A stretch of 29,212 nt of DNA, from the NCBI GenBank assembly GCA_964604675.1, contig CAZSAT010000087.1:1-29212 (forward strand). The letters are read 5' to 3'. The translations under genes were made by a program, and so were the position numbers. Numbering within the stretch: position 1 is the stretch's first letter; each line of letters starts with the position of its first letter. This document shows positions 1 to 6,983 of the stretch, piece by piece. The notes under the pieces are model-generated. The model worked only from the letters and a program-made list of their open reading frames with translations, searched no databases and was not told the DNA's origin. This stretch comes from CAZSAT01 sp964604675 (GTDB lineage: Bacteria > Myxococcota_A > UBA796 > CAJQPC01).

Positions 1-617
1 GCAACCGCAGCGCCCAGGGCAGCGAGGTCGTCCTGCACCGATGTCGCAAGACCAGACACCGGGTCGCACCACGCGAGCTTCACGCCTGTCGGGGTGAGCC
101 GCAGGTGGCGAGGGAGCAGCGCGCCGTGGCGAGCACCCGAAGCATGGAGGGACGCCAACCCGACGAGTCCGCCGGCCAGGAAGCGCGCCAACACCAGGGT
201 CTCGGGCACGTCTTCGGCGGGCAGCCAGTCGTCGAGCGACGGGCCCGACAGCGCCATGCGCTGATGGGTGGTCGGCAGCGTGACCGTGCGGATGGGCAGC
301 AGACCGGGGCCTGGGCACGTCGCAGCTTCGAGCCGCCGGTTCCAGACCGGGTCGCTCTGGAGCTCCGGGCGCAGCGTGCGGACGGCCACAGGGCGTCCTT
401 CGGCCCAGCCCGACCACGTGGCGCTGATGGCGTCGACGGCGAAGAGCCCGTCGAAGCGCACGCCGACGAGCTCCGGCGGCCGACCGGCCGTCTCGAGCGC
501 ACGGAGCGCGAGCAACAGGGCGTCGTCGCCCGCTCGTTCCGCGGCAACACGGGCGTCGCTCAGGGTGTGGCCGACAACGCGAGGTTGAAGCGCGGGTGGG
601 AGCAGGTCGAGAGGCAC
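1..617 (-). CDS. Kinase-fold (probable pseudokinase) protein, C-terminus cut by window edge
   Basis: An open frame on the minus strand runs from a GTG at 617..615 off the left edge; an in-frame TAA lies about 60 bp further upstream. The N-terminus reads VPLDLLPPALQPRVVG. About 205 residues are visible. The distal part, with LHASGARHGALLPRHL followed by GVKLAWCDP, has the rhythm of a protein-kinase catalytic loop and magnesium loop. The HRD motif is replaced by a histidine-glycine sequence and DFG by CDP, so the catalytic aspartate and the Mg-binding motif look lost. No glycine-rich loop is obvious. Codon use has the expected high GC3. The kinase-fold reading is inference from these weak motifs; an unrelated fold is possible. 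The region just upstream carries the DnaA boxes described separately, so these would lie in its promoter. Confidence 0.55.
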   Translation of the reverse strand, partial: MPLDLLPPALQPRVVGHTLSDARVAAERAGDDALLLALRALETAGRPPELVGVRFDGLFAVDAISATWSGWAEGRPVAVRTLRPELQSDPVWNRRLEAATCPGPGLLPIRTVTLPTTHQRMALSGPSLDDWLPAEDVPETLVLARFLAGGLVGLASLHASGARHGALLPRHLRLTPTGVKLAWCDPVSGLATSVQDDLAALGAAV

Positions 618-678
618 GCGGCAGGCTACACCACGCGCTGGATCGGGCTCGTCGGCGGGGCTCCAGGGGGGGCTGGCG

Positions 679-705
679 ACTTATCCACACCACCTGTGGA
701 TAAGT
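679..705. repeat. 27-bp palindrome made of two perfect DnaA boxes
   Basis: ACTTATCCACA (679-689) and TGTGGATAAGT (695-705) are perfect 11-bp inverted arms separated by CCACC. Each arm contains the consensus DnaA box TTATCCACA (681-689 on plus, 703-695 on minus). Two exact 9-mers in perfect inverted register in GC-rich DNA are very unlikely by chance. Function (origin, titration or transcriptional control) is not shown by sequence. Confidence 0.75.
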
Positions 706-813
706 GCCTCATCCGGTGAGGCGCGTCGGAGTGCCGTCTGCCTACGGCGCACAAGAAGCGAGTCAAGTCCGCCACTTATGGGATTCTTCAAGGACTTACG
801 CGGTTCGCACAGC

Positions 814-827
814 ACTTGTGGACAAGT
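814..827. promoter_or_regulatory. Third DnaA-box-like site within a small palindrome
   Basis: TGTGGACAA at 817-825 is the reverse complement of TTGTCCACA, a form used as a DnaA box in high-GC bacteria. It sits in ACTTGT-GG-ACAAGT (814-827), 6-bp inverted arms around GG. It lies about 115 bp from the perfect pair, in the same intergenic region. Confidence 0.5.
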
Positions 828-886
828 TGTGGTGCCGGCGCGGATCCTGGAGGCAGGAACAGTGCTTTTCAGGCACTTGCATCAGG

Positions 887-919
887 GTGCTCAGATCTTG
901 AGCACGCCGATCTGAGCAC
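887..919. terminator. Inverted repeat spanning the stop of the PilZ-like gene
   Basis: GTGCTCAGATC (887-897) and GATCTGAGCAC (909-919) form a perfect 11-bp inverted repeat with an 11-nt spacer, straddling the minus-strand stop codon at 893..891. A stem at the end of the four-gene minus-strand unit suggests transcription termination or 3'-end protection. No U-run follows, so it is not a canonical intrinsic terminator; it could also be a protein-binding palindrome. Confidence 0.35.
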
Positions 920-1745
920 TGGTCACCAGCGCGCCACAGAGCCAGGCTTCGCGGCCCTGGCGCTTCTGCCAACGCAGGGCAGCGTGCAGCTCCGCCACCG
1001 GTCGCCCCTGCACGGCCACATGGAGCTGGAGGGGAAGGTCGGGCTCCAGGGGCAGGCCCACCGACAGGCAACAGCCGTCGGTGCCGACGTTCACGATCCG
1101 GGCGTCGCCCTCGTGGGGGGCGACCATGCGAACGGGCCAGTCGAGCGCCTCCCGGAAGCCACTCCGTCCGAGGGAGTAGGCGGCGGGCGCTTCGAGTCCG
1201 AAGGTGGTGGTCCTGACCTTGTCGCGCAGGTGACACGCCTCGAACCACAGGCGCTCAGCGGACGGCCCCAGCCCCTCCCACAGCTTGGTGCGGCGGTCCA
1301 CGTATGGCGCAAGCCCCTGCAGCCAGTTCAGCAGGGTCCCGGCTTCTCCGTGCGGGACGTCGACGTTGCGGGGCGGTCGGGGTCCCGTGGGGAGCTGCCC
1401 GGTGAGCGTGCTCTGGAGGCGCACGCGGCGCTCGACAGCGGCGGCCAGTTCCTCGGAGGGCACGAGGTCGTCGGCGCCCGCGCGGATCACGTCCAGCCGA
1501 CGCTCCAGATCGACCGCTTGTCGAGACCAGGCCAGCAGCGGCGTGAAGCGGTGCACACGGCTCTCGCGGAGGGCGTCCACGCGGCCCGCAAAGCCATCGT
1601 CGTCGCCATGCAAGACGATCAGCGTGCTGTCGTCGGGAGGAGCTTCGGCTGACAGGATGCGGGCGACCCCTGCGAGCGCTTCACGAAGCCCGGCAGGCTC
1701 ACGACCGTCGATCAGGGCGACGATGGGCAGGCGGGGCAGGGTCAT
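891..1745 (-). CDS. PilZ-like protein with degenerate receiver-like N-terminus
   Basis: A 284-aa protein starting at ATG 1745..1743, ten bases after the stop of the radical SAM gene and so probably the last gene of that unit. The N-terminal ~110 residues (PRLPIVALIDGREPAGL, then LIVLHGDDDG and VIRAGADDLVPS) resemble a response-regulator receiver fold, including the 'aGADDlv' turn typical near its end, but I see no clear phospho-acceptor aspartate or acidic pocket. The C-terminal ~90 residues (RMVAPHEGDARIVNVGTDGC, then an LHAALRWQ segment) resemble a PilZ beta-barrel, which in other proteins binds cyclic di-GMP; the RxxxR and D/NxSxxG signature is only partly kept. A signalling or regulatory role in polysaccharide or motility control is inferred. 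Neither domain is certain. Confidence 0.6.
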   Translation of the reverse strand: MTLPRLPIVALIDGREPAGLREALAGVARILSAEAPPDDSTLIVLHGDDDGFAGRVDALRESRVHRFTPLLAWSRQAVDLERRLDVIRAGADDLVPSEELAAAVERRVRLQSTLTGQLPTGPRPPRNVDVPHGEAGTLLNWLQGLAPYVDRRTKLWEGLGPSAERLWFEACHLRDKVRTTTFGLEAPAAYSLGRSGFREALDWPVRMVAPHEGDARIVNVGTDGCCLSVGLPLEPDLPLQLHVAVQGRPVAELHAALRWQKRQGREAWLCGALVTSAQIGVLKI

Positions 1746-1755
1746 GGGAGGTGCC

Positions 1756-3159
1756 TCATCGGCGGGCGAAGGCCTCCATCAGCGACCCGGTGCCGATGCC
1801 GGCAGTGTAGCGCAGCTCTCGCGCCAGGTGGCCGCGCCGGAGGGCGCGTCGCACCCTGCGCGCCACGTAGCTCGGCCGTCCGTAGAAGGTCTGGTAGGCG
1901 CGCCGGGTGTGTGCCTCGAGCTCGGGCCACGCAAAGCTCGGGTGGTCGTAGAGGTCGGGGCCCGGGCGGTGGATCGAGAAGTCGAAGCGATCCTCGTCGT
2001 TCAGGTTCTCGGCCCAGCTGTCGTAGAGCGGCGTGCCGGGAAGCGGCATCGTGATGCTGAACTTCGCGAAGTCGACGTCGAGGCTGGCGGCGAAGCGTGC
2101 GGTCTCGTCGATGGTCTCGGCGGTCTCGCCGGGGAGCCCGACCATGAAGTACCCGAGCACGGTGAAGCCGTACTTCCTGGCCCAGCCCACCGCCCGCCGG
2201 GCCTGTGCGAGCGTCGCGCCCTTCTTGATGCGCTTGAGCACGCGGTCGGAGCCGCTCTCGAAGCCGAAGGCCAGGAGCCAGCAGCCCGCAGCGCGAGCCG
2301 CACGGAAGAACTCCTCGTTGACGTTGGCGACCCGGATGCCGTTGGTGAGGGACCAGGGAACGTCGAGCCCCCGTCGCACCATCTCCTCACAGATCGCGAT
2401 GCTGCGAGACGTCAGGGTGGTGAAGCTGTCGTCGACGTAGTTGAAGGCGCGGAAGCCCTGCCCCAGGGCGTGCTCGATCTCGTCGACCATCCGGTTGGGC
2501 GACTTCACCCGGAAGGCGTTTCCGAACACCCCCTTCGTGCAGTAGATGCAGCGCGCCTGGCAGCCGCGTGAGCTCTCGAGATCGGCGACCGGCACGGTGT
2601 GGGCGACCAGGCTCGGCGTGCGGTAGTGCGCCAGGTCGAACAGATCCCACGCCGGCATCGGGAGCGGGTCCAGATCGGGGATCAAGGTGCGGGCGGGTGT
2701 CTCCCCGTCGGGCCACACGATGCCTCGGATCTCCGGGTAGGGCCGCCCAGCGAGGAGCTCGACCAGGGTCTGGTCGCCTTCGCCCTTCACGGCCACGTCG
2801 AAGGGCGCCCGGCGCACGGTCTCGTGGGGCCGTGTGGAGGCGTGGACCCCGCCCGCGATGAGCAGGGTGTCCGGGCGCTCGCGCCGCACCTGCTCCGCCA
2901 GCTTTCGGGCCGCGGGGAAGAGCGGGGTGCGGAAGGTGATGCCGACCACGTCGGGCTCGAAGCTGCGGAGCGTGCTGGAGAGGTCCGCGTCGGGCGTGGC
3001 CTCGTAGTCGATGGCAGCGACCTGGTGGCCGGCCTGCCGAGCGGCGGCGCCGACCAGGGCCAGGTTCAGCGGTGGGCTCAGCGTGATGGCGCTCTTGACC
3101 TTGGAGGTGGCGTAGTAGTCGCCCATCCCAGGGTTCAGGAGCAGGAGCTTTCTGGTCAC
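1756..3159 (-). CDS. B12-binding domain radical SAM protein
   Basis: A 467-aa protein with a GTG start at 3159..3157, overlapping the upstream dehydratase stop by 4 bp (GTGA), so translationally coupled. Residues ~1-140 form a cobalamin-binding Rossmann-like domain (LLLNPGMGDYY at the start, DVVGITFRTPLF, AGGVHAS, KGEGDQTLVELL). The radical SAM core follows with the CxxxCxxC cluster motif at Cys200, Cys204 and Cys207 (SSRGCQARCIYC), and later a FGFESGSDRVLKRIKKG segment. The family (cobalamin-dependent, class B type) includes methyltransferases and ring-forming enzymes. The substrate cannot be read from sequence. Its coupling to sugar-nucleotide genes suggests a sugar or other glycan/lipid building block as substrate; this is inference. 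The C-terminal ~60 residues are Arg-rich. Confidence 0.85.
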   Translation of the reverse strand: MTRKLLLLNPGMGDYYATSKVKSAITLSPPLNLALVGAAARQAGHQVAAIDYEATPDADLSSTLRSFEPDVVGITFRTPLFPAARKLAEQVRRERPDTLLIAGGVHASTRPHETVRRAPFDVAVKGEGDQTLVELLAGRPYPEIRGIVWPDGETPARTLIPDLDPLPMPAWDLFDLAHYRTPSLVAHTVPVADLESSRGCQARCIYCTKGVFGNAFRVKSPNRMVDEIEHALGQGFRAFNYVDDSFTTLTSRSIAICEEMVRRGLDVPWSLTNGIRVANVNEEFFRAARAAGCWLLAFGFESGSDRVLKRIKKGATLAQARRAVGWARKYGFTVLGYFMVGLPGETAETIDETARFAASLDVDFAKFSITMPLPGTPLYDSWAENLNDEDRFDFSIHRPGPDLYDHPSFAWPELEAHTRRAYQTFYGRPSYVARRVRRALRRGHLARELRYTAGIGTGSLMEAFARR

Positions 3160-4079
3160 GGAGTCGCTCCGAGGGTGCGGCGTAGTCCCTCTTCCAGGTT
3201 GACCGACGGCGACCAGCCCAGCGCCGCCAGGCGGCTGCTGTCCAGGCTCTGGTGCGTCAGCTCACCGTCGGGATCGTCATCGCGCCAGGACAAGGGCGCC
3301 GTGTGTCCCGCCAGCCTGGCGGCGAGCTCCGCCACCTCACGCACGCTGGCCACCTCACCGCCGCCCACGTTGAAGGCCGCGCCGGCGTGTTGGCGCGCGA
3401 CGTCGAGCAGGAGCGCCATGGCGCTCGCCGCATCGTCCACGAACAGCCACTCGCGGGTCATGCGACCGCTGCTGCGGAAGATCGGCGACCGACCGGCCTT
3501 CAGGGCGGCGCAGAGCTCGACGACCAGGCGGTCCCGGTTCGCGTCGCCGGGGCCGTACAGGTTTCCGCATCGGCTGACCACCACAGGAAGCCCGAAGTGC
3601 AGGCCGTAGCTGCGGGCCACCAGGTCGGTGCAAGCCTTCGAGACGTCGTAGGGCGCTCGGGCAAGGAGCGGCGACTCCTCGCTGTAGGGGAGGGGAGCCG
3701 CCCCGTAGGCCTTGTCCGAGGACGCCACCACGATGCCTTCGAGGGGGCTGGCGGCGGTGCGGCAGGCCTCCAGCAGCAGCCAGGTTCCCCGCACGTTGGA
3801 CTCGAAGGTCGAGAGCGGCGCCCGGTTGGCGACCGTCACCTGCGTCTGGGCGGCGAGGTGGAGGATGTGGCTCGGCGCGTATTCCGCGACCAAGCGCTCG
3901 GCGTCGGCCAGCTCGGCACGCACCTCGATGCAGCGGGCGATCAGGCCACTCGCGTAGAGCAGACTGGTGGGATCGCGGTCTCGGACCACCGCCACGACCT
4001 CGCGGCCTCGCTCGAGCTGGTCGGCCACGCAGGCGGCGCCCAGCAGGCCGGCAGCGCCCGTGATGATCACGCGAGCCAT
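3156..4079 (-). CDS. NAD-dependent sugar-nucleotide dehydratase/epimerase (CDP-glucose 4,6-dehydratase-like)
   Basis: A short-chain-dehydrogenase-fold enzyme of 307 aa starting at ATG 4079..4077 with MARVIITGAAGLLGAAC, the GxxGxxG NAD-binding loop right at the N-terminus. The frame stays open upstream, but that extension is antisense-like sequence of the neighbour. The SSDKAYG segment and the YDVSK catalytic Tyr/Lys, plus GNLYGPGD and a REWLFVDDAA segment, resemble CDP-glucose 4,6-dehydratases (RfbG), which are usually ~350 aa, so this copy is short. The start overlaps the 3' end of the nucleotidyltransferase by 13 bp. Reaction inferred: NDP-hexose to NDP-4-keto-6-deoxyhexose, for surface glycan synthesis in the cytoplasm. 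An NDP-sugar epimerase is the main alternative. Confidence 0.8.
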   Translation of the reverse strand: MARVIITGAAGLLGAACVADQLERGREVVAVVRDRDPTSLLYASGLIARCIEVRAELADAERLVAEYAPSHILHLAAQTQVTVANRAPLSTFESNVRGTWLLLEACRTAASPLEGIVVASSDKAYGAAPLPYSEESPLLARAPYDVSKACTDLVARSYGLHFGLPVVVSRCGNLYGPGDANRDRLVVELCAALKAGRSPIFRSSGRMTREWLFVDDAASAMALLLDVARQHAGAAFNVGGGEVASVREVAELAARLAGHTAPLSWRDDDPDGELTHQSLDSSRLAALGWSPSVNLEEGLRRTLGATP

Positions 4080-4768
4080 GGACGCTCCCCTTGTCGATGC
4101 AACGCGTCGAGCTCCGCCAGATCCCGCGGGGTGTCGACGCTCAGCCAGAAGCCGTCGTGTGGCCAGGCCGCAAGCTGGCCGGCGTCTGCGAGCCGGCCGA
4201 GTGCGCCTTGCTCCAGGGGCTCGTCGCGGTCCATCCAGTCGAAGGCTCCGGGTGAGAACACGAAGTAGCCGCCGCTCACGCGCTGCTCCAGGAGGGGCTT
4301 CTCCCGAAACCTGGCCACCGCCGCGCCGTCGAGATCGAGCACACCGAAGCGGCTCCGCGGCCGCATGGCGGTGACGGTGGCGACCCGACCCATGCGCGCG
4401 TGCAGATCGAGCTGGGCAGGGAGGTCGACGTCGGCCACGCCGTCGCCGTACGTCATGCACCATGGCCGATCGTCGAGGTGCTCGCGCGCGCCGAGCAGGC
4501 GCCCGCCGGTCGTGGTGTCGTGGCCGGTGTCCACGAGCACGATCTCCCAGCTCGGCTCGGGCCCCGTCTCTGCCCAGGTGCGGATGACCTTGCCCTTGTA
4601 GCCCAGGCAGAGCACGAAGCGCCGCACCCCATGGCGCGCGTAGGTCTGCATCACGTGCCAGAGCAGCGGTCGCCCGCCGACCGGCACCATCGGCTTGGGC
4701 ACGGTCTCGGTGACCGGGCCCATCCGGGTTCCGAAGCCTCCACAGAGGATGACGACCTGAAGGTTCAC
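4067..4768 (-). CDS. Sugar-1-phosphate nucleotidyltransferase (glucose-1-phosphate cytidylyltransferase-like)
   Basis: 233 aa from GTG 4768..4766. The N-terminus VVILCGGFGTRMGPVTETVP carries the nucleotide-binding GGxGTR loop, followed by PKPMVPVGGRPLLWHVM. The YGDGVADVD segment (metal-binding aspartates) and the C-terminal GFWLSVDTPRDL are typical of glucose-1-phosphate cytidylyltransferase (RfbF, ~257 aa). The family joins CTP and a sugar 1-phosphate to give CDP-sugar and pyrophosphate. Being first in a unit with a CDP-glucose-dehydratase-like enzyme supports the CDP-sugar assignment over a GDP-mannose or dTDP-glucose one. Together the two genes would supply a CDP-4-keto-6-deoxysugar. The promoter must lie in the 82-bp gap to the divergent gene at 4851. 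Confidence 0.82.
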   Translation of the reverse strand: MNLQVVILCGGFGTRMGPVTETVPKPMVPVGGRPLLWHVMQTYARHGVRRFVLCLGYKGKVIRTWAETGPEPSWEIVLVDTGHDTTTGGRLLGAREHLDDRPWCMTYGDGVADVDLPAQLDLHARMGRVATVTAMRPRSRFGVLDLDGAAVARFREKPLLEQRVSGGYFVFSPGAFDWMDRDEPLEQGALGRLADAGQLAAWPHDGFWLSVDTPRDLAELDALHRQGERPWLA

Positions 4769-4850
4769 GCCGCCAAGCTTAGACTCAAGCGCGGTTGACC
4801 ACGACCGACCGTTCGGCCACCCTCACCCCGTCCCGCCCGTTGGAGGCTCC
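4769..4850. promoter_or_regulatory. Divergent intergenic region between glycan unit and barrel protein gene
   Basis: The 82 bp between two divergent starts (GTG 4768 on minus, GTG 4851 on plus) must hold both 5' ends. A TTGACC hexamer occurs near 4794-4799 on plus but with no good -10 partner. A GGAGG ribosome-binding site at 4842-4846 fixes the plus-strand start. Confidence 0.4.
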
Positions 4851-6188
4851 GTGAGTCCGCTTCTGTTCGCTCTCTGCATCGCCCACGCCCAGGACGACGA
4901 CGGCTGGTCGGCGAGGCCCCTGGAGGAGGGCGAGGCTGTCGAAGCGCCCGCCGAAGCGCCGCCCGTTGACGCCGAGCAGGGCGAAGCGGCCGAAGGCCCT
5001 GCACCCGAGCCCGCTGTCCCGGCCATCGCGGTTCCGGCGCCGACCTCGTCGGCCGAGCCCGCCGCCGAGCCCGATGCGGGGGCAGCCGGTGCGCCGCCCG
5101 CCGACTTCGACCCCTTCAAGGGCGTGGCGCCGCCCCCGAGCGTGGATTGCGACGAGGGCGTGGTCGAGTCGCTCGGCGCGGTGGTCCTGCCGGACGGCTC
5201 CATCGCGGGCGTGGAGAGCCTCGAAGTGGCCGAGGCCATCAAGGCGGCGGCCTCGGCCGAGGACCTCGGCGCCGAGCAGCTCGGCGATCTCGACGCCGAT
5301 CAGGTCCAGTGGCTCAAGCCCAAGCTCAGGCGCCTTCCGCAGAACCCCTACGCCCAGACCGACTTCACCGCCTACACCCTGGAACCGGGCGAGGTGAAGC
5401 TGGGCATCGGCGGACTCTCCGTCGGCGTGTTCTCCAACATGGAGATCGGGGTCAGCCCGCTCTTCTATGGGCTGGGCGTGCCCAACGCGCGCCTCAAGAT
5501 CGACGCCATCCAGGAAGGGCCGGTCGACATCGCCGTGTCGGGCAACCGCTACCAGATCGCGCAGGGTGACCGGTACAACGGCAGCTACACCACCGTCGGC
5601 TCACGCGTCAGCTGGATCGTCTTCCCCAAGTGGTCGCTGCACCTCGGCGGCGACTACAACATGCTCAAGAGCGACGGACTGCTCGACCTCGACGAGCTCA
5701 ACCCGCTGTTGACGGGCCAGGTCGACGACGCCGTCGACGCCGCATCGACCCAGGCCGAGGCCCTCTTCTTCGCCGACCTGGTCACCGCGCGCGTCGCCAC
5801 GGACATCCGCTTCAACCGTCGCGACAGCATCGTGCTCCAGGGCTCGTCCACCGTGTGGACACGGCTCACGGCCGACCTCTCGGTGGCCGACCAGGAGATC
5901 GAGATCCCTGCGGTCGCTGGGCTCGACGACCTGCTCGACAGCCCAGGGCCCATTCCTCTGGGTGAGAACTACAACATCACAGCGTCGTGGCAGTTCGCCT
6001 GGAAGCGCGCGGAGCTTCGGCTCGGCGCTGGCCTGTCGAGCTTCGACTGGGCGTGGCTGACCCAGTCCATCGAGTTCAGCTACAACCTCGGCGGCAAGAC
6101 ACGTGCGAACGAGCGCCGGATCCGCAGCACCTGGCGCGGCAACCGGAAGGACGTGAAGCAAGGCGAGTTCGAGGAACCGGCCGGCTGA
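4851..6188 (+). CDS. Putative secreted/outer-membrane beta-barrel protein with acidic Ala/Pro-rich linker
   Basis: 445 aa from GTG 4851, preceded by GGAGG five bases upstream. A short hydrophobic N-terminus ending in an AHAQ-like cleavage site looks like a signal peptide. Residues ~18-85 are a low-complexity Glu/Ala/Pro-rich stretch, followed by ~50 mixed residues. From ~residue 165 the sequence shows alternating polar/hydrophobic strands with glycine turns (VKLGIGGLSVGVFSNMEIGV, then FPKWSLHLGGDYNM, then ITASWQFAWKRAELRLGAGL), as in outer-membrane barrels. There is no named domain I recognise. The downstream glycosyltransferase starts at the very next base, so the two are probably co-transcribed. 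Confidence 0.6.
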   Translation: MSPLLFALCIAHAQDDDGWSARPLEEGEAVEAPAEAPPVDAEQGEAAEGPAPEPAVPAIAVPAPTSSAEPAAEPDAGAAGAPPADFDPFKGVAPPPSVDCDEGVVESLGAVVLPDGSIAGVESLEVAEAIKAAASAEDLGAEQLGDLDADQVQWLKPKLRRLPQNPYAQTDFTAYTLEPGEVKLGIGGLSVGVFSNMEIGVSPLFYGLGVPNARLKIDAIQEGPVDIAVSGNRYQIAQGDRYNGSYTTVGSRVSWIVFPKWSLHLGGDYNMLKSDGLLDLDELNPLLTGQVDDAVDAASTQAEALFFADLVTARVATDIRFNRRDSIVLQGSSTVWTRLTADLSVADQEIEIPAVAGLDDLLDSPGPIPLGENYNITASWQFAWKRAELRLGAGLSSFDWAWLTQSIEFSYNLGGKTRANERRIRSTWRGNRKDVKQGEFEEPAG

Positions 6189-6983
6189 GTGCGCTCGCTC
6201 ATCTGGGTCGGCGGCGCGCTCGGCGACGTGCTCCTGGGCCTCCCCGCACTGCACGCCATCGCCCGGACGGGCGCTGTCACGGCCGTGATGGGGCGCGCCG
6301 CCGCAGGCCTCCTCCGCGGTCGGACCCCGGCCGACCGGGTGTTCCGCGAAGACGACCCCCGCCTGCTCCCCCTCTGGGGGCCGGCCCCCGATGCGGCCCT
6401 CGAGCTGCTGGGGCATCCCACCAGCGGACTCGTCGTCACGGGCTCAGCGGGGCTGGCCGCCACGCTGGGCGTGCGGCACGTGCCGCTGGAAGCCCCCGGG
6501 CACCGTGCGCTCCGGCTGTTGCACCGCCCGCCCGATGTCGCCTCGCTGGAGGTGCCGCTCTTGTCTCTGGAACCGCGTCCTTGCGACGTCCTGCTCTTTC
6601 CGGGGAGCGGCGGTGAGCGGAAGTGCTGGTCGGGTTTCGAAGCGCTGGGCCATCGGCTGGCCCGCGACGGACGTGCGGTCCAGGTGGTGCTCGGTCCCGA
6701 CGAGCTGGAGCGTGGCTGGGCCGCCCGCGACTGGGGTGGCCTCACCGTGATCGCACCGGATCTCGTGCACACCGCAGAGCTGTGCGCGGGAGCGCGCGTG
6801 GTCGTGGGCAACGACGCGGGCACGACGCACCTCGCTGCGGTGAGCGGTGCGACGGTGGTCGCGCTGTTCGGCCCGACACCGGTGGAGCTCTGGCGTCCGA
6901 TCGGGCCCCGGGTGAGGGTGCTGCGGGGGGTGTGTCGTGGCCTGTCGGTCGACGCGGTCTACGGGGTGGTCAGGTCCACGTAG
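6189..6983 (+). CDS. Glycosyltransferase family 9 (heptosyltransferase-like)
   Basis: 264 aa; its GTG start directly abuts the TGA of the barrel-protein gene with no spacer. The N-terminus LIWVGGALGDVLLGLPALHA has the family's 'GALGDvl...P' glycine loop. The C-terminal VVGNDAGTTHLAAVSGATVV followed by ALFGPTPVELWRP is the diagnostic GT9 motif for nucleotide-sugar binding. Family members such as WaaC/WaaF move heptose from ADP-heptose to lipopolysaccharide core at the cytoplasmic membrane face. At 264 aa it is shorter than the usual ~330-350, with the N-terminal domain reduced, so donor and acceptor are uncertain. Its last 25 bp overlap the 3' end of the convergent EEP gene. Confidence 0.82.
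   Translation: MRSLIWVGGALGDVLLGLPALHAIARTGAVTAVMGRAAAGLLRGRTPADRVFREDDPRLLPLWGPAPDAALELLGHPTSGLVVTGSAGLAATLGVRHVPLEAPGHRALRLLHRPPDVASLEVPLLSLEPRPCDVLLFPGSGGERKCWSGFEALGHRLARDGRAVQVVLGPDELERGWAARDWGGLTVIAPDLVHTAELCAGARVVVGNDAGTTHLAAVSGATVVALFGPTPVELWRPIGPRVRVLRGVCRGLSVDAVYGVVRST

Larger units (their letters stand above)
618..890. other. Intergenic region with DnaA-box cluster, lower GC than flanks
   Basis: No convincing coding frame fills this 273-bp stretch between the start of the left-edge gene and the 3' end of the PilZ-like gene. It is visibly poorer in GC than its surroundings. It holds two perfect DnaA boxes, one variant box and further CACTTAT/CACTTGT-like repeats (for example GCCACTTATGGG near 771-782 and GGCACTTGC near 872-880). 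It could be a replication-initiation or DnaA-titration element, or a DnaA-controlled promoter for the leftward gene. No dnaA, dnaN, rpmH, gyrase or parAB gene is visible in the window. Confidence 0.5.

Noticed and set aside
105..719. A plus-strand frame over the left edge
   Set aside because: Low-complexity, Arg-rich product; the minus-strand frame has better codon composition and kinase-like motifs.
4080..4463. N-terminal extension of the dehydratase gene
   Set aside because: Overlaps the nucleotidyltransferase and encodes Arg-rich nonsense; the NAD-binding loop starts right after ATG 4079.
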